A DNA stretch of 6,275 nucleotides from the NCBI GenBank assembly GCA_031265725.1, contig JAISCH010000213.1, positions 1 to 6,275 on the forward strand, given 5' to 3'. Under the pieces are notes generated by a model. The model did not search any database. It saw only the letters and a list, made by a program, of their open reading frames with translations, and was not told the origin of the DNA. Positions 4,401 through 6,275 of the stretch are shown one piece after another (the first letter of the stretch is position 1; each line of letters begins with the position of its first letter). The stretch is from Propionibacteriaceae bacterium (GTDB lineage: Bacteria; Actinomycetota; Actinomycetes; Propionibacteriales; Propionibacteriaceae). The translations under genes and the position numbers were made by a program.

Positions 4401-6275
4401 ATGGGACGACGGGTGGGGTGGGCGGAGGTGTGGGTGGCGGCGTCACTGGAGGTACCACCACCGGCTTTTCCTTTGGACCTTTGGAAATCTGTAAGGCGAT
4501 GGATGAATTCTTCGGAGCTTTGCCGGACGGGGAAATGCCGACGAAGGTGCCCTTTGGCTCTTCGGAGTCCACATTCTGCATGTACCAGACGAATCCGGCG
4601 TCCTCCAGCACCTTTTTACAAGATGCCAGTGACCGACCCGAGCAGCTTGGCACTGATTCGTAAGTGCCTCGCCAGATGGATTGGTCTGCGGCGGGGAATT
4701 TGAGTTTCTTGCGATCCTCCATCGCTTTCTGGAAGACCGGTTTCAGTAATTTTCCACCCGTATATGCGCCGGATTGGGCGTATATACGCCCACCTTTCAC
4801 CTGCACGCCGTTGATATTGTTTTTGCGTGGCTGCCAGAACTTCTTCTGTGTTGGATCAGAATCATAGGAAATTACTGCAGCCATCGCCAGATTCGGGGTA
4901 ATGGCGACTTGCCAGATCGCTTTATTTCCATCCACGGTCCCAGTCTTGCCGGCCATATCAATGCCAGGTATCCGGGCATAATGGGATGTCCCATACATCG
5001 ACTGTTTGAAAACATTGGCCACCGTGTTGGCCAATTCCTCTGAGATGACTTGCTTGCAATTGGCGCTAGGCACCGGCAATTTCTCACCATCTTTGGTGGT
5101 GATCTCGGAGAGGATGATCGGATCGCAACGCATCCCGCTGGCGGCGATGGTGGCGTAGGCCTTCACCATCGACAGCGGGGTGATGTCCACTGTGCCCAGG
5201 GTGAACGATGGCCAAGAGCCGTTGTCAGTGTGCTCTACCAGGTCTTCCCCGTTGCCCACTTCCAAGCCGAGGGTGCGGGCCATCTTCACCGACTCACAAA
5301 TCCCGACCCCCTGCTCCAACTGGACGAAGTAGCCGTTTACTGAGCGTCGGACCCCTTCAAGCATTCCCATATGGCTTCCGGCGCTACCGGAGACCCGCCA
5401 TGTTTTTGGATATGGGAAACTGCCAGCACAACCGCGGAAGATTTTACCTTTGAATTCTATCGTTCCGGAGACGTTATAACTGGTGTTCACTCCCATACCA
5501 TTGTCCAATGCGGCGGCGGCAGTGAACATCTTAAAGGTCGATCCGCCTTGGAATCCCTGTGCGCCGCCCATCGACTGTCCGGCGGCATAGTTCCAATAGG
5601 TCTCGCCCTTCCATTTGTATTTGCCCGCAGCTTTGCCGTTGTCGCCCTTTTTCGGGCGGCTCTGTGCCATAGCCACGATCATGCCAGTGCCCGGCTCTAT
5701 AGCGGTGATTACTGAAATCACTGGGTCTGTTGGGGCAATCAATTTTCCGATAGTGGATTCGGCTTTTTTCTGCACAGTCGGGTCGAAATGAGTCTTGATG
5801 GTGAGGCCGCCGCGCAGCAACAACTCTTTGCGCTCCTGCCTGCTGATGCCCAATTCAGTGGCATTGAGGAAGCTTAGCTCGGCGTAGTCACAGACAAAGG
5901 GATAGGGAGAGGAAAAGCAGCCATTGCTGTAGGTGGTGACTTTCTTCGGATCCCACTTCACCTCTTTCGCCTCTTGCGCTTCGGCAGAGCTGATCAGCTT
6001 CAAGGTAAGCATCCGGTCGAGCACGTTATTGCGCCGCTCGAGGGCCATCTCCGGGTGTTTCACCGGATTTGTCTCCACCGGATTGCGCACCAGACCAGCC
6101 AGCATCGCCGACTGGGACAGATCGAGTTTGGCCGCTGATACGCCGAAGAAATGCTTGGCGGCGGCTTCCACGCCATAGGCGCCGTCCCCGTAATAGGCGA
6201 TATTGAGATAGCGCTCCAAGATTTCTTCTTTGGAGAATTTCTTTTCCACCGCGATCGCGTAGCGTAACTCCCGTA
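4399..6275 (-). CDS. ponA: Class A penicillin-binding protein with PASTA domain (PonA2-like; 5' end cut by window edge)
   Basis: Bifunctional peptidoglycan synthase acting outside the membrane; about 624 C-terminal residues are visible. The cytoplasmic tail, membrane anchor and first part of the glycosyltransferase domain lie beyond the right edge. The first visible 80 or so residues are the end of the GT51 domain (KFSKEEILERYLNIAYYGDG, then GVEAAAKHFFG). The transpeptidase has all three active-site motifs: STFK with the nucleophilic serine (bases 5530-5541), SVN (5335-5343) and KTG (4939-4947). A PASTA domain follows (about 4477-4665, VPSCSGRSLASCKKVLEDAGF), then a Pro/Thr/Val-rich tail (PPPTPPPTPP) ending at TAA. 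Eight cysteines sit in the exported part, several in close pairs that could form disulfides. Bacterial PASTA domains often bind peptidoglycan. The gene leads the minus-strand run and its GC content is lower than that of its neighbours. PonA2 rather than PonA1 is inferred from the adjacent phosphoesterase and nearby nth and ridA-like genes. Confidence 0.95.
   Translation of the reverse strand, partial: RELRYAIAVEKKFSKEEILERYLNIAYYGDGAYGVEAAAKHFFGVSAAKLDLSQSAMLAGLVRNPVETNPVKHPEMALERRNNVLDRMLTLKLISSAEAQEAKEVKWDPKKVTTYSNGCFSSPYPFVCDYAELSFLNATELGISRQERKELLLRGGLTIKTHFDPTVQKKAESTIGKLIAPTDPVISVITAIEPGTGMIVAMAQSRPKKGDNGKAAGKYKWKGETYWNYAAGQSMGGAQGFQGGSTFKMFTAAAALDNGMGVNTSYNVSGTIEFKGKIFRGCAGSFPYPKTWRVSGSAGSHMGMLEGVRRSVNGYFVQLEQGVGICESVKMARTLGLEVGNGEDLVEHTDNGSWPSFTLGTVDITPLSMVKAYATIAASGMRCDPIILSEITTKDGEKLPVPSANCKQVISEELANTVANVFKQSMYGTSHYARIPGIDMAGKTGTVDGNKAIWQVAITPNLAMAAVISYDSDPTQKKFWQPRKNNINGVQVKGGRIYAQSGAYTGGKLLKPVFQKAMEDRKKLKFPAADQSIWRGTYESVPSCSGRSLASCKKVLEDAGFVWYMQNVDSEEPKGTFVGISPSGKAPKNSSIALQISKGPKEKPVVVPPVTPPPTPPPTPPVVP
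4760..4791. repeat. Inverted repeat and 16-bp perfect palindrome inside ponA
   Basis: GGGCGTATATACGCCC (4776-4791) is a perfect 16-bp palindrome. Just before it, GTATATGCGCC (4760-4770) is the reverse complement, with one mismatch, of GGCGTATATAC (4777-4787), separated by 6 bases. The same half-site thus occurs three times in 32 bp. On the coding strand the stretch encodes GRIYAQSGAYTG between the transpeptidase core and the PASTA domain. Whether it has a function beyond coding is unknown. Confidence 0.7.

Noticed and set aside
3590..4663. 357-codon plus-strand open frame opposite the phosphoesterase and the ponA end
   Set aside because: Its Gln/Gly/Val/His-rich sequence has no recognisable domain, while the opposite strand has all phosphoesterase and PASTA features. 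A long antisense frame is common in GC-rich DNA.

Overview
The window looks like chromosomal DNA of an actinobacterium. It is fairly GC-rich, its proteins have actinobacterial features (a class A penicillin-binding protein with a PASTA domain, a small actinobacterial holin-fold membrane protein), start codons include TTG, and some genes lack a Shine-Dalgarno site. Gene content and order recall the Mycobacterium tuberculosis stretch from the dpp dipeptide transporter to ponA2: dppB, a holin-like membrane protein, a Nudix hydrolase, nth, a RidA-like protein, a membrane metallophosphoesterase and ponA2. Here that set is much condensed. The synteny is recalled from general knowledge, not computed.

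Layout, left to right. Bases 1-1001 (minus) carry a peptide ABC transporter permease, DppB/OppB type, with its last residues beyond the left edge. A 29-bp divergent spacer follows, with candidate back-to-back -10 boxes. A 149-residue membrane protein of the Phage_holin_3_6 family runs at 1031-1480 (plus). The 121-bp convergent spacer at 1481-1601 contains an imperfect direct repeat of 36-38 bp, offset by 70 bp. From the right edge to 1602 there is one continuous minus-strand run. In transcription order it is ponA (5' end outside the window), a metallophosphoesterase, a RidA-like protein, endonuclease III (nth) and a CoA-pyrophosphatase-type Nudix hydrolase. Junctions in that order are 11 bp, 70 bp, 5 bp and a 4-bp ATGA overlap.

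Taken together, the minus-strand run couples cell-wall synthesis at the outer face of the membrane (PonA, probably the membrane-anchored phosphoesterase) with housekeeping repair: reactive enamine/imine control (RidA-like), oxidised-base excision (Nth) and nucleotide or CoA pool clean-up (Nudix). Co-expression is inferred from spacing only. The 70-bp gap before ridA is the one place where a second promoter could fit.

No stretch longer than 121 bp lacks a gene. I saw no tRNA, rRNA, CRISPR array, insertion sequence or phage module. I found no convincing new biological system; the items worth a second look are the intergenic repeat, a 16-bp palindrome inside ponA, the altered metal-site motif of the phosphoesterase, the lower GC of ponA and the compact divergent promoter region.
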